Source: Larus michahellis (lineage: Eukaryota > Chordata > Aves > Charadriiformes > Laridae). Taken from it: a stretch of 64,000 nucleotides of DNA. The DNA is taken from assembly GCF_964199755.1 (NCBI RefSeq), contig NC_133901.1, positions 11,113,556 through 11,177,555 on the forward strand, written 5' to 3'. The translations under genes and the position numbers were made by a program. The notes under the pieces are model-generated. The model had not been told where the DNA came from. It made no database searches and saw only the letters and a list, made by a program, of their open reading frames with translations. Shown here piece by piece: positions 13,201 to 27,388 of this stretch (position 1 is the stretch's first letter; every line of letters begins with the position of its first letter).

Positions 13201-16200
13201 GGGCGAGCTCTGCCCTACCTCCTCCAAAAGAAACATCAACTACATCGGAGCCTGGGACCTGGCCGACTCCGAGGCTAGGGAACCCCAGACCCCGCTGTTT
13301 CCCAGCTCTCTGTTTCACAAAGCCACCTGCACGCTGGCAGAAACAGCCGTCAGTGCTCAGGCAAACACCACCTGAGTGTGCCTGGTGCAATCAGGAATCG
13401 CCAAACTCCCCGGTATTTCCAGCAGAATGAAAAGAGATAATGAAAACGCACGATTGAAGACTGAGCTCCTAACAAAAAATAGCCGTCTCCCTCACTGGCT
13501 CCCCGCAACTCTGAAGTGGTCACTGAAAGACACCTTGGCACGCGTTTTCTACAAGTCACGGCAGGGACACAGCAGTAGGAATACAGACTGAGAAGCCGTA
13601 CAGCATCTGAGAGCAGCTTTAGGGTCCGCAGGTTGAATACAATATAGCGATACCCAGAAACAAGATTTTAAACGCACTTAGAGTTGGTGCTACGCAAAGA
13701 GTCTGAAACTCAGCCATGATCTTAATCTGAAGCTTCCGCGTAAGAAAAAATGGAGTTCAAAGACTGACCCGGCAGCATCCCTTGCTGAAACAGCCCCAAA
13801 GCTGAGGCCAGAGCTGAAGGCACTCATCTGGAATTGGGAAAGGTGCATTCAGGCTCCTCTTCTGCCATGGACTTTTTACGAGATCCCAATAAAATCATTT
13901 TCACTCTGCTTGTCTCCGTCTCCCAGCTGCCAAGTGAAATGTAAAGCAACAGCATCGAAATTACCATGCAAAAGAAATCACGCATTTCTGCAGTTCACTT
14001 TCTATACGGGACAAAATGTGCAAGTGTTAAGAGATTTTTCAGATTAAGACAGAAACATGGAGATCTTCTGCACTCCTTGGACAAAACCACATATAGTTAA
14101 AAAATGAGACACAGAAAGCAGCTACTAAATTCTGCAAAGCCCTGAACCAAAGTCAGAGAGGAATTAAAAGTCCTGGGGAAAACTCCCAGGATGCAAAGCC
14201 CAAAGATATCAAGTCAGCCAGGAATCTGATAAAAAAATAGCAACTTGCAGGAGGAGCTTTCAGAGCTCTGTTGCTACGCTTATTCACAGATATGCTTAAA
14301 CCAGGGTCAGCCAGAGCCCCGCAGTCCCCAGGCTGGGTCAGTGGCGCTCTGGACGCTCAAAGTCTCACCCAGCCCACCAGAAGAGCAACGCACGGCAAAA
14401 CAACACCTCTGCTTTGCCTCAGCTCCCCCAGCTCCCACCTGCCATGCTCGGCTCCCCTCACCTCAGCAGGGCTCACTCACCTCTGCACAAGACGTGCATT
14501 CCTCCATTCCTCTTTTAAACAGAACCCTCTATTTATTTTTTTTTTTAAACCAAAAGGCAACAATCCCAGAGGTCACCTTGCCCCTCCCTGTGTAACAGTT
14601 TATGTCATTTGCCAGTCTCAGTCCACAGCAAACCTCAGCGCTACGTAAGTCAGACATGAAAGGCCAGCGAGGAGCGAGCTCTCGCATGCAGGCACCGCTC
14701 GGAGAAAACAAGCCTCTGGTTCAGAGCTGCCCATCTCCGCACGAGAGAGACGCTGTTCTATTTATAGGCACACAGCTCAGCAAAGAGTTTGGTGGGTTTG
14801 GGCGGAAAGGGCTGGAGATAAGATCAAGATGACTTTATAAAATGATTCAGACATCGCTGCCTTTCTCCTCCTCTATTTTAATTTTACAGCCAAAGGACTT
14901 GCTACTTGCAGAGGAATGCAGCTGAAACTGGGGAAAGGGACCTGACAGCAAAGTGACATCGAATGAAATAAATGGAGGGAGCTGAAGTTATTTCTGCTCA
15001 CCAGCCTCTCTCTAGCTTTTTTAATTAAAGATCTACTCTGATCAGATTACTAGCCATGTAATTCATCAAGACAAAAGGGAAATTACTTCTCCCATAACAA
15101 AAAGAGAGAGTTAAATCCGGTTTTAGTGTCATATATTGGATCTTACAGGAAAAGCTACTGCCCTGAAACATCATGAGGTTTGATTACGTGCATCCTATCA
15201 AGGATAAATATAAAAATTGTTTGTGGTGGAACTATCCAGACTGCTCTCCAGCATGGTGTCCTGTGGCATGGCACCCCATGGGCAGACAACACTGAAAAAA
15301 TTAGGTATCTTCTTGGATCAAGTCTAAATTGATGTGCTACTTACTAGTTCCAACAGTGACCCCCTTTTATTGTATTACAAAAGAGTGTAAAAAAGATTAC
15401 TGAACAAACTCACAATTTAAAGCAACACTGTACGTAGCAGTCTTAAGCGTCCCTGCAAAGAACGCGGTTAGACAGGTGAAAGGCAGGGCCTAGGAAATTT
15501 CTAGCATTTCACTATTTATCTTTGGCCTTGAAGAAAAGCAACTTCCTGCAGAAAAAACAATTCACAGCGAGCATACACAACCCTTCCCCCAACTCATCCC
15601 CTTTTTAAATTTGACATTTAGGAAGAGAAATAATATGTTCTCAGATTTCTTCTGTCAAAATGGGTGCGGGGTTTAGGCCTAATCCTGAACTGCCGAAAGA
15701 AAAGTTTTGCCACTGACCTCAAAGGGAATGGTTTCAAACAACTGAGAGGACTTAAATTAAGGACTTAAGACAGGGAGAGCCTTGTGCTGCAGCGCTTCCC
15801 CTTCACACAGTCCCACCTCATAAGAACAAGAAGCCAAATGATTAACAGTAGTCATTCGCAAAACAGCAAGACACAGCCACATTTTTTGCAGCATTACTTG
15901 TCTGAAGCGTCTCTGCACCCAGTAACCCACAAGAGGAGATCAGAGAGCCAGCCTACACAGATTAAATGCTTTCTATACTGATAACGTGAATGATTCTAGT
16001 AAAACATTAAGAATGATCACATCAGATTTCAGCTGCTTTCAGAGGGCATCCCTTTTTCTCCTGCTCACTATATGAAACACAGGAGTCACCCATCCTCACC
16101 TGAAGCTTAAGCCTCTTGCCCCATTTGGAAATAGGGCCCTTGATACAACTAATTTCCTAATCTGGAAAACCAGATCCTATTAGCCAGGCTGAAGGCAACT

Positions 16201-19200
16201 GTCAACCCAGCTGTCAGGCTGGCAAGTGTCCTTTGGCACAGGGAGGATCCAAACCGTGTTCGATATAGACAGAGAAAGAACAATACAACCTATTTCACAG
16301 CTGAGATCATGACATATTCTTAGGGTCAGTTATTTGCTGCAGCATATCTGAAAAAAGAATTTTGCTCCTCTGATACTGCTTTCTGATGCAGAAAAAGAAT
16401 GGTATACAAAGTAAAAGCAAAATCATTCAAAACTATCTCAACAGCAACTAAAGAATCCCAAATACCAAAGTTCTCAACATCTGGATTTCTCTGTTTTCCA
16501 TGTGTCTTCAGAATGTAAAAACTTCAGGGCACAGAGTGTTTTTATTTGCGTGTACTATAAAACTTTGAGCAGGGTGCTGATGCCAAACAACAAATAACTG
16601 ACTAAAGAAAGCATCAAATGCCCAGAGAAGGAGAAAACAAAATGAAAAAGCATATGCGGAACCGACAGGCTATCTTTATCTATGCTTACTAAGGAATTTT
16701 ACAGGCAGTTGATCCCCAGGGACCAAGCAACTAGTCACTGACTTTGAGTAAGCTGTGGCAAAAAAGATGGGAGTAGATCTGCAGTCACTTAAACATGGCA
16801 AGATAGTCTTGCCATGCTAGGGCAGGTATAAATCTGGAGTGCCGTACCCTGTTGTGGGGAAAACAGTTTTAGTAGCTGGTTTCCTAAAAGCTCTTTTTGG
16901 TCATAAATAGGGAACTAATAATTATTTAGAAATCAAATGAAAACCAGTAAATCCGCCAAAGAAACTAGAGGAATAAATCTAAGCAGCCCCACAGAACAAG
17001 ACATGAAAGGTCAAAAGGCTGGGGGTTAACAAGCTAATCCGAGAGCAACATCCTTCCACCAGACAGTGGTCACACCCTGCAAATTAACTCCAGGAAGCTT
17101 GGAGGGGGGAAAGCTGGATCAGTAATGCAATTCCAAGTACCGGACACACAGAGAGCTACACAGATCTATAGGGCAGCACAAGAAATTCATAGGTTCATAG
17201 GTTGTGTAGTCCTGTTTGGGAATTCTACATTAAGTGCACTTGGCTCTTGCAAAACTGAAAAATGCATTATGATTTCTTCCACTGGTATGAAAAGGACAAG
17301 ACATTATCTGAACTCATTGCAACAAAAGGACACCAGAAGAGGGGAAAAAAGAAAAGAAAGCCAGAGGTCAGCTGCAGGAATCAAATGTCAAAATAGAAGC
17401 TAGGGCTGCGAGTCTGCGACCCAGTAACAGAAGCCGAGCTCTCCACTGATGAAGGAGGTACTGTCTAGGCTTTTAGTGTACATTGTTTAATACCATTTTG
17501 TTTTAATAACCTATGCTTTATAAACAGGGAAGCACCCAGCTCAGGTTACAGCACAGACCTCTATGCAACAACATGGAAGAGCATGCAAAATCTCCCCTAA
17601 CAACCCTCCTCCCAGTCCTCCCTCTTTTCTAACCTCCAGCTCTGCTGTATTAGTTGAACTCTGCATACCCAGTGAGAGACTTAGGGGCGAGCTCGGCCGA
17701 CAGCTCTCAGAACAGCCTCTCTGCAACTACTAAGGCAAGCAGAATTCAGAGCAGCCTGCAGCGATCCGATGATCGTGTAGCTGAGATGTCACTGCAACAG
17801 GAAATGCAAGCTTATTCTCCAGATCAACAGTGAAAAACAGCAGTCTGTATCAAAGAAAATACCAATACTGGGCTTGAGTTAGAATCTGCTTTGGCACAGA
17901 TAAACAAATGTTCAAATACCTCATTCTTCATTAGTTAATGCTGCAGCCAGTAAACAAAGAATAGGTCTTTGAACCAGCTTCTTTTCAATACCACGTTTAG
18001 CTGCTACTATTGTGAATAATTCTCTCCTAAAAGGGACGAGCACTCACAGACCTAAAGTGAAAAAATTAACAAAGAAAAACACATTTGAAAGCACGCAGAA
18101 AGACTGCACGTATAGGTGAAAGGAAATACAACATACCAACATATCATCACGCAGCTCCCTGATAAAATGAGCTCAGTTAGAAGCTCCAAGCGAAGTACTT
18201 AAAATAGATGAATACTCTGGTCAGCTACTTAGAAGAGAGAATGAAAAACACACCAGTGCACTCTGATTCAGGATGAGTTAGTAGCTGGACAACTCCTGGC
18301 ACGCTAACTGCTTAAGCCCTCAGTATGCTTTCCATAGGCTCCAGGCACCCTTCCCAAACACATTTATCAGAAGAGGAGAATTGAGCACGAAGCTCAAGTC
18401 ATCCTAGCAAACTGTAACAACGCTGGAAGATAAGGGCTCAAATCCATCCACAGAGATAATCAAAGCCAAAAAAGCAACACTTCAAAAGCCACCTGAAAAC
18501 TTGGGAATGGAATAAAATTTTTAATTAATTAATTTAATTACTAATTAAACATGAACTTTATAGATTTAAGGACAAACATGAAAAATATGCTGTTATTTTT
18601 TCTACCATCTTAAACTACACATACACAACTACATCCCTTCCTTAGGGCATTTCCCCCCCCCACAAAAAATGTCAAAACACATGACCTGCTGCGAAACTTT
18701 CAGCTCTGAGATATGCCTGTCACACAGCTACACACCAGCACCACAGAATCCCCTGCGTTAACTCAGAAGCACGCTGCTCTGCTGCTGAAAGGCAGCAATA
18801 TAACCTCATTGCGAATCACAGCACTGAACACAGAACCCTCTAATGCTACAGCCTGTATCACTAGAGCTTAAATAATACTTTTATTCACTCAGAGAGAGAC
18901 AAGCTACTACCAAAAAGCGCTGTTGCCCATCAAAGCCCACCCATCGACTTCACCAGCTGGTAGAATGAGCTAGGCACTTACCATAACAGCATGTCAGGGC
19001 CATTTGATATAAGAGTATCAGGCTGGGAAGGCACAATCGGTGCTATTACAATAATAGCGAACATAAGGGAAAGCACATCCAGAATACAGCTGCAGATCTC
19101 ATCCTCGCAATCATAACCACCCCATCCTTCCCATACTGCTAAATGTCATGGAGATCTTGGCCAAGTAGGAAGGAAAAGCCAGCAGAAAGTACTGGTGCGA

Positions 19201-22200
19201 GAACTTCAGGAGATGGGAAAGTGAAAGTTATACCTTAAGGAAGAAAACTGAATCCTTTGCCCTTGTGTTGAGGAGGCTGAGGGAATGACAGCTTCCTCCC
19301 ACTGTGTCTGGATTCCCATCAACTCTGCTACCGAATTCTGCAAGGAGCCTTATTTGGTAGTGGCTGGTAGATGTAGGGCCAAATCCTGATCCTTTTACTC
19401 CAACCGGTATTCCAATGGGATTACACTGTTGAGAGCAGAAAGCAGCTTTTGGCCTTCGGCCATTTAATTAATACTTAAGGTATCTTAGCATTTATTTTTA
19501 TCTCATCTGTAACAATTGTCATTATCAGATTTTCCATATTTATGTATTAAACAATCTATGCTTTTAAGTTTTTTTTTCCTCATCCATTTAACGTGGTTTT
19601 TAAAGAATACTCTAAAGTTTTGAATTTGTTTTTCCATTTTCCCTGTTTTAATGTCCTGCAAATACCTTTGACCATGCCAAGACATCTTGATCAGCACCAG
19701 TAACAACAAGGAAGATTAGCACAGCCCTGGGAACACCGTTTTGTTAACTTTCAGCTAAACAGAACAGAAGGGGCTGGCATGAGTTCCCAGAATACGGATT
19801 TTTAATAAAATCTCAGCAATAGATCTATGAGCTCTGACTTGCCTCGGCAAAGAGCAGTTTGAAAAGCAGGCAACAGCCCCTCCCTGTTTTATCAGCCACA
19901 CTTCTGTCTTTCAAGAATCAGCAAAGGCGGCTGAACCACGGGTAAAGACATCACCCTGGAGCTTGCAACACCCGCCTCAGCTCCTAGCTCCCCTGGGCAT
20001 GCCCTGTGTGATGTTGTGCATTTGATAGAAGCAGCATGTATCTCAATTCCCTGTATGTGAAATTGAGGTGGTATCACCTCTCCCTGCCGGAGTATTACAT
20101 GGCTACATGTATTAAAACTCTCAAGACTCAAACACAACATGCTCGATGCAAACATTATGTAATCAAGACAGCGTTTCCTTTTTCAAAAAAAGCAAACCAC
20201 ATCATCAGAATAGGTATCAGATGTAAAGCCTTCCAACTCAGCAACAAGACTGTGAGGAAATCAAGAGATTTCCTCTAAACCCAAATGCAGTAATCACGTA
20301 TTAATCAATTACTAATCTTTTAGCGAGCAAGCCACCTTTTTCCTCTCTGGATGAAAGGAGGGCAGCAGGTTTTGGACCTCCTCCTCTGTATAACTGCTTT
20401 CCTGCCCACCTGCAGCCCAGTAAGCGCCATGCCCCCTGGAAGCAGTGGGCTGGAAGCGGAGGTGCAGCGCCGCTGAACCAGGCATGCACAATAAGCTTAT
20501 TGCTTTCCCGGGTGCTTTGTATGAAGTGTGCGAGCAGGGACCATGAAAGATGGCAGCTGATGCGGATCCCTGCTGCTGCCTCAGCTATTCGTCTGCCTGA
20601 AGCGGAACTGTCCCTGGAGCATTATCCCACGGAGCTGCAGAACCAAGCAGAAGCACCTTCTTTCTTTAAGAGACACCTACATAAATTCTTAGTGAAACAA
20701 CAAGCAATAACCACCTCGTGGGGAAAAAGCAGGGCACAAATGGTTTAAGTGGAGAGTTAATAAAAATTCCTTTAAATAACGGTTTGTGCATTTGAAACCT
20801 TGAAAAAATATATTCCAAGAGAAAGGTGCTTTTCTCTCTTGGACAGTATTTTGCCCTAAAATTTACGATGCTGCTGTGACACTACCTAGCGTAAACCTTA
20901 AGTTTTCAAGAAAATAAGGAATACAAAGATCTCTCTCTAGCTCACTTCTGCATTCTCTTAAGTATGCAGGTATATCTGCTATTTTAGAAAGAATCACATT
21001 GGATTTGTAATTAAAGAAGGTAAGTTATGCAGTGTCTTACACAGTATACTGGATTTTCTAGTCAGGTAATCTAGAGATAGACATTTTACAGTTTCCATGT
21101 ATAGTTTTCATTTATAATCCAGTACTCCTACAAAGTAAAATATCAATGATTTTTATGTAACAACAGATTTTGGGTAGGGGGAAATACTCTAAATAATTGA
21201 CTTAGTTTTATTTAAAAAACAAAACAAAACAAAAAACCCTTTAATACCCATTTTATTTTGTCTCTAATTTAGTTTGAGATAACAATTACTAGTTTGGCAA
21301 TGTACTTTTTAGCAATGTGGTCTCAGTAAATCCATGTTCTCCAAACATTCAAAAGTTTAATGTTAGCTCTTTAGTTCCTGGAACCTGAACTATAGTTAGA
21401 AGGAATGAGAAAAGCTACAAGTGTATGTGGTTTTGTGCTTTGTTTTGGTTTTTTTTTGTTAAAAGGAAGTAACAGCTGTTGCTTTCACATAGCATCCAAA
21501 ACTCTCCAGCAGTGAGGCAAACCTACAGTACACCAGTGGTAACACAGCGCTGGGAGGCTTCCCAAATTTTGTCAGAACAGATGAGTCTGAAGAGCATGCG
21601 AAACATAATGTAGATTGAGTTAAGGGACAGAAACATTCTTACAGCCATGTACCATGGCCTAAAATCCTACCTTTTACCTCAGCGCTCAGAGAAGGAACTA
21701 GTCTGTTCATGGTGTTAATCCAAGAAAATTCACATCTTAAAGCCTGTGCTCAAGATGTTTCTGTTTCAGTTCAATCACAAGAGCTTTTCTTTTGCAACAA
21801 CGTTCTCTCTTTTTAAGTGAAGTGTTCCCAGTTTCTACCTGGACTATAGCATGAGCCACTACAGTTTATGACACGTGAAGCTCCTAAAATATCCTCTTTT
21901 AGACGGCCTGTTAGAAGGCAGCAGAACAAAACCAGACAGATGTTTTAATATGTTTTAGATGCCACAGGCAGAATGTGAATTAAGACAAAAAGTCATTAAA
22001 ATTCCCTCCTCATTTGTTGCATATCTTTTACATTGTCTCTTTACTGAAACGCATTGCTTCTGAAATGCATAATACTTCTTTTAATACTTGTATCGAACTA
22101 ATAAACCTCTCCATTTCCTCGCTCTAATCGTATCTCAGACAACCTTAAAACATTTGCCCTCCAGAAATAAAAATAACGCTTCTTTACCTACAAAAAGGAC

Positions 22201-25200
22201 ATTTTATCTATTAGGCAATACAAGAAGAAACAAAACGAGCTTTCTTCAGTTGCTCGCGTTGCCTACCATACGTTTGAGAAGTCAGTTTAATCTGCTCTGG
22301 AAACTTGCACAAAAATGAGGAGAAACATTTTGCTTCCTCCTGTTTTTTCTTGCCTGTACGCTTCAGGATGGCTCCTAGACCTCACAGCTACTAATCAGAA
22401 AGAGAATCACAACCTCCCATAGTGTGAAAGTTATCTATACCACAGACTGCTACACAGCACAGAAATCGGAAACTTGCTACTTCAGATACTGAACAAAGTC
22501 TGTCCACCGCAGCACAGAGCTTAGCATCGGTTAATTTATCCTGCTTTTCATAATATAAATTAACCTGACATATCTCTGCTACTGGAGCTAGACAGCTGCT
22601 CGCTCTGTTTGCAACTCTGTTGAAATACTTACTGCAAACTTGTCTTAAAAAGTTCAAGGCAACGATAAATAGTTATAAAATCTAAAATATTACAGAGAAA
22701 TTGCTCATAAAAGTAAACAGAAGTTAGACTGAATTAGTCTAAACAAGAAGTCCTCCTGATGCCACCCAAGGACGTTACTGAAATCCTGTCTGGTAAACAA
22801 ACTGGGATCTCAACATACCAAAGCTGGCACGCTGGAAATCACACCTAGCTGATGAATGAAATAAGATGGGCTATTCATCCACTCTCCTGCGTTCCGAGGC
22901 TCGTAATGTGACGCTTGCAATGAAAGGCCAAGTGCAAAGGAAGGAGTACACTTTACTGTCACAGCCTATGAAAGGTGCCACGCTCCTCTGTTTCGCGCCC
23001 TCATCTCCCAGAACCATTTTTGATATTACTGTGTCTTCACCCATGCCAGATGACAACTGAGATGACACTAGCACTGCAGCTGCTTCCAGCTGAGTCCCCA
23101 GCACCGCTGAGGTGGGAGTGAGGCTCCTCTGTTGCCTCTCCGCACACACATCATCCTTCTTCTATTTTATTTCATCTCTTTCCTAATTCCCATCCATTCA
23201 AAAATACTTTATCTTAGTTGACCAACAGTTTCTCTAGCTGCAGCAATGCCAGCCTGAGACCAGGAGAGGGGCTAAAAGCAATGTATTATTAAGCTCGATG
23301 CTGGTACAAGTCTGACAGGTCTCAAAATGGCTGATGAAGCACTCTCTGCAGCCTCTACTTTGTCAGCTGAGACAACAGCAGTTACACTACCTGTTATACC
23401 TGATCATATGTGGTTTTCTTCTTTCCCCAAAATAATCATCATTTAAAGACTGCTAAACATAATTATCTTATACCTTCTTCTCTTCCTCAAAAGTTCTTTC
23501 TACCTAAAAACAAATTAAAACATAGCACTTCACATTCCAAACACTTAGGTTTCCGTTCCCCCTTCCCTTGCCCTGTATCTTCACAAGGGACAGATTTTTC
23601 AGCTACACCAATATTAGCCATGATTTACCTTCAGACACTGCACATCAAAGTCCCAGTACCAATACATCCAACAATTCTATTTGCCCCACCAACGGATTTC
23701 AGTCAAACGCAGCTGGGCAACCTGTGGGCTCAGAAACAAGTTCACTAAAGGTTTATGGTCCTTTAAGCAAGTAGCTTTATTTTACAGCATTTCTTGGGGA
23801 AACAGATGACAGGACCAGAGGAAGGAAAATATATCTTCAAAGTGTTTGTGACTGTGACAAACAAGTAAGTTCAGAGGAACTCCATGGCTACAGCAGACTT
23901 CGCACTCAAGCTGTGATAACAGTAAGTTTCCACGTCGATTTAACCGTACTTACAGGCCTGGTCTTGAGCTAACTACAGCAAAAGATGTGGTTAGAAGAGA
24001 TTTATATCCTCAGGGCACAGTAAAAGTCTGCCTGCGTCTCTTACTGTCGCTCTGATGGACCTGTCCAACAGCTTCTACGCCTCATGGTAGTCTGCTCTCT
24101 GTCATTCAACAGACAAATTCAAAATTAGGTCTGCCTTTACAGAGGAAGAAAGCTCCTCAAAGACTCATCAGAACTATGATTACTCACAAAGTTGTCTCTG
24201 CTCCTTGCCCTCAGGGCAAGGAAAAAACACACATAGAGCAGCATACAGAAAAGATGATGAAATAAAAAGACATCAACAAACAACAGAACAAATCAATCCT
24301 TGATATCATAATACCTGGGCTTACTTGGAAAATTTGAGACTGTTTAGTTGAAGGTCTTCTGCAGATTAACACACAGGAGGCTTAACAGCTGTAAACAATA
24401 TCTGTTTATAATCCGTGTTCTTAACATGTTTATGTTCACGTAGTACAAGTGGCTGGTTTAGGCTTTTTCCAGCCATGCTGACGCAGGAAGTGATGTAAAA
24501 CAGGGCAAATGATTAAGTAGGGACACGGGTGCGTGTTCTGCTACATTCAAACAAAAGTAAAATCCAATGCACCTTTTACTTTAGCATCTCTAACACCCTA
24601 CTGTAAGCAATAGTTCCCACTCTAGCACTGAGAAAGTCAATGTCCTAGCTCTTATCATAGACACCACCACATAGATATTAAAGCCTGACTATGGCATCCT
24701 TCCTCCCTTCTCACATGGGACCCCTGCCACTAGTGGTACGGTGAAATCACAAGGTTCATCCAATCTCCAGCAGGACAAATTTCTGAAATTCAGCACCCTG
24801 CGTGTGGGAAAAGATCTCACAAGGCTCATTTCTTTCATAGCACATTAACAGACTACATCAGGTCGCCCGGCGCTACAGCATGGCTGAGATCTGCTTGATA
24901 ACTGAACATCAACCCGTCTACAGGGCTTCACTGTTTCCTGTTGCGGCCGAAAGAACCATGTCACTCACACAGCCCGGACCCTCAGTGCCTTAACTCAACA
25001 AGTGAGTGACGGTGTCAGCAGCCCTTCACAGATGGAGGAAGCAGCCCAGCCGTGCATAACGAAGCCAGCACACAGTCCTCACGTATGACCATACTTTGTC
25101 ACGGGGGTTTTCGGAACTGGGACCAATGTAACAAACAATGACGAGCAGCAGAATGACATGCTATGTGTCTGAAAGCAGGGCAAACTAGCCGGCAGAAAAA

Positions 25201-27388
25201 GCATCCCTAGGAATAATGCTTCAGAAGCTGCATCATGCAGAGACATTTACTCTCCTTCGCTATGAATACAAGATATGCAAGACTGAGCTAGGAGCATCAG
25301 GACTGAGCAGGCCTTCTGCATCCACACAGCAGCAACCGTGCTTGCCCATACTTCAGAGGCAACAGGAAGGTGACGGCAGAAGCATAACTAACCTGGTACT
25401 TCTAAGCAGAAACACGTCACAAAACTATCCAAGAGTTATACAGGACTTCAATGGCTACAAAGAAAAATCATGTAGCTATAGTAAAAATAGTACAGAAGAG
25501 GGCAACTCCCTATGGGTGGTTCCTAGCCTAAGGCTGAAGGAAATCTTCACATCTTCTTTTACAGTAACAATACAGAAGAACTACAGTTGTAGTTGCAGAA
25601 TACTGTTACTGCTCCTAAAAATGGCGTTACTGTTCCAGAATGAACCACGGAGGGGTAAAATCTGACTGGGACAAGGGAATCAGGGTGGAAAGGATTGTGA
25701 CCTGACCAGGGAGGCAAAACAAGGCAGAAAAAGCTGGGAACAAAGACTAACCACTCATAAGATCACTGTTTTAGCAGACAGGAGGCTAAACATCACCGCA
25801 CGGCTATAGAAAGGAAAACCAGCAGAGTACAAGATGGGGAAAACTGGGATGTAACCAAGAAAAGGCGGGGAAGATGCTGAGTGAGGCGCACACTGACCAT
25901 AGGGGACAACAGCAGGGGCTGCACCTTTCAGAGCACAGAGGTCTCAATAGAGAGAAAGTGACCTCTGCCATGTCCAACAAGGGCCACAGGAGGGGAGTTA
26001 GCGAACTGATAACGGGGGAGGGCACGACTTGACAGAGATATGGCTGAGCTGTGCAGGGGCCCTCACGGAAAGCACAGGGAGGTGAGGAGAGAGCTCCTGG
26101 CAACTCTGATATGGGGAAAAAAGGGGAGAAAACATAAGATGCCGCTTCAGGCGGTGGGGAGGGACAGGATATCTTTAGAGTTCAAATATCGGATAATGGG
26201 GGGCAGCACTGGGGAGCAAGAGTTCAAAACTGACTTCCATGACTCCAAGAAAATATTACAGGGGGAGAGAGTAAGGAATGGAAGAGGTAAGGCAGGGTCC
26301 TGCTCTACCTGGGCACACTCATCACCCCTCAGGTAGAGAAGCTCCCTGGCAGGTCTGAACCCGGGCACTGGGAAGAAGGTGGCCTAAGCTGGGCTACCGG
26401 GGAGGGCGAGCTGGGGAGGTTCCTACATGGCTTCAGAGAGGCAGTTTGGGGATGGCACCTGCTGGGTGGCCGGGGGCAATTCCAGGAGGCCCCGAGGGCG
26501 GTTAAGGGGTCGTTGGCAGACCCTGAAGGACGTTTAGGGGGCAGCTGTTGACAGGCACCTGGGAAACCGCTTGTTACAGGGTTCCCTGAGGAGCATTTAG
26601 GGGTTCACAAGTCCACGAAGAGCTGCTGGGGGGGGGCGTTGTCAGCAGGTCTCTGAGGGGCGGTTTAGGGGATCGCCGGCACATCCCTGAGGGGCGGTTG
26701 AGGGGGGGGGGGGGTGGAAATGGTCGAGTCCCTGAGGGGCGGTTGGCCGACAGGTCTGTGAGGGGCAAGCTGTGGGGATGGCCGGCAGGTCCCGGAGGGA
26801 CGGTTTTGCTGGGGGCAGATCTCCGGCAAGTCCCTGAGGAGGGGTTTTTGGGGTCGCCAGCAGGTCCCTGAGGAGCGAGGGGTGTGTGAGGCGGTCGCCG
26901 GCAGCCCCCCGAGGGCTCTGGGGGAGCCGTCGCCCGCAAGTCCCTGAGTAGCAGGGCGTGTGTGGAGGGGAATCGCCGGGAGTCCCCTGAGGGGCGGGCT
27001 TGAGGGGGTCCCTGGCAAGCCGCCGAGGGAGGTTTGGGGGGGGGGGTCTTTGGCAACTCCCAGAGGGGCGCCCTGGGGTCGCCGGCGGGCGCTCCCCGCG
27101 GCGGCGCAGGCCGAGCCGGGCGGGAGGGGGAGGCGGCGGCGGCGCTGAGGGAGACGCGGAGACAGAGCCGGCCGCGGCGCTGCCGGAGCCCGAGGCCCTG
27201 CCCGCGGCCCCCGCACGCACCTTCTGGCGGATTTGCCCGGACGTTGAGACTTTGCGGATGAGTTTCTGCGGGGAGCCCGGCTCCTGCTCCGGCTCGCTGT
27301 CCGACGATTCCTCCGCCGCGGCGCTGGCGGCGGCGGCGGCAGCGGCGACCGCCCCGGCCTGGGGCTGCGCGGCGCCCGCCGCCGCCAT
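10211..27388 (-). CDS. DGKD: Diacylglycerol kinase delta, 5' part (exons 1–3; gene runs off the left edge)
   Basis: Type II diacylglycerol kinase, which phosphorylates diacylglycerol to phosphatidic acid and so ends DAG/PKC signalling. Three exons join in frame: 27221–27388, 11436–11546 and 10211–10291 (56, 37 and 27 codons, all phase 0). They give an acidic/Ser N-terminus ([20 protein letters not shown], then [11 protein letters not shown]) followed by the first half of the PH domain ([51 protein letters not shown]). These match vertebrate DGKD closely. The start ATG at 27388 has A at -3 and G at +4. It corresponds to the long delta-2 type N-terminus. C1, catalytic and SAM domains are not in the window: I looked for the next PH exon in 1–10210 and found none, so intron 3 exceeds 10 kb. 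Confidence 0.95.
10327..10450 (-). mobile_element. CR1 LINE 3' end fragment
   Basis: In plus orientation it starts with tcatagaatcatagaat (antisense of the ATTCTATG 3' repeats of CR1), followed by gtttgggttggaagggacc and a 'caacgcccctgcaatgagcag' block, the hallmark CR1 tail. It is therefore inserted on the minus strand with its 3' end at about 10327. The homology fades after about 10450. Confidence 0.9.
10680..11015 (-). mobile_element. CR1 LINE fragment with reverse-transcriptase C-terminus
   Basis: A second, longer CR1 remnant in the same orientation as the one at 10327. On the minus strand it encodes [20 protein letters not shown] followed by [20 protein letters not shown], the standard C-terminal end of the CR1 ORF2 protein (family knowledge), and then the conserved 3'UTR ending in ggttggaagggacc. 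It is 5'-truncated, as is usual for CR1, and is not an active element. Confidence 0.93.
11436..11546 (-). CDS. DGKD: DGKD exon 2 (start of PH domain)
   Basis: 111 nt, flanked by acceptor ttgtag and donor gtaagg. It encodes [14 protein letters not shown], then [20 protein letters not shown] and TAK: the beta1–beta3 strands of the PH domain, with the basic KRRYFKLRG motif typical of phosphoinositide-binding PH domains. Confidence 0.96.
11547..26450 (-). other. DGKD intron 1, no gene recognised
   Basis: About 15 kb of intronic sequence before the minisatellite. I see only simple sequence (TTAA/TTAAT tract at 18519–18549, A/T runs) and scattered short chance frames. No conserved peptide, tRNA or snoRNA was recognised. 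Confidence 0.65.
26640..27075. repeat. G-rich minisatellite, about 37-bp period, in DGKD intron 1
   Basis: A degenerate unit with a core near 'ggcaggtccctgaggggcgg' recurs about twelve times. Cores begin near 26650, 26684, 26729, 26755, 26790, 26831, 26865, 26903, 26941, 26983, 27019 and 27057. Spacings run from 26 to 45 bp with a mean near 37. Weaker copies continue leftwards to about 26460. G-runs of 9, 13 and 11 occur at 26628, 26702 and 27036. The array begins about 150 bp inside intron 1, and its G-rich strand is the template strand of DGKD. Confidence 0.85.
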
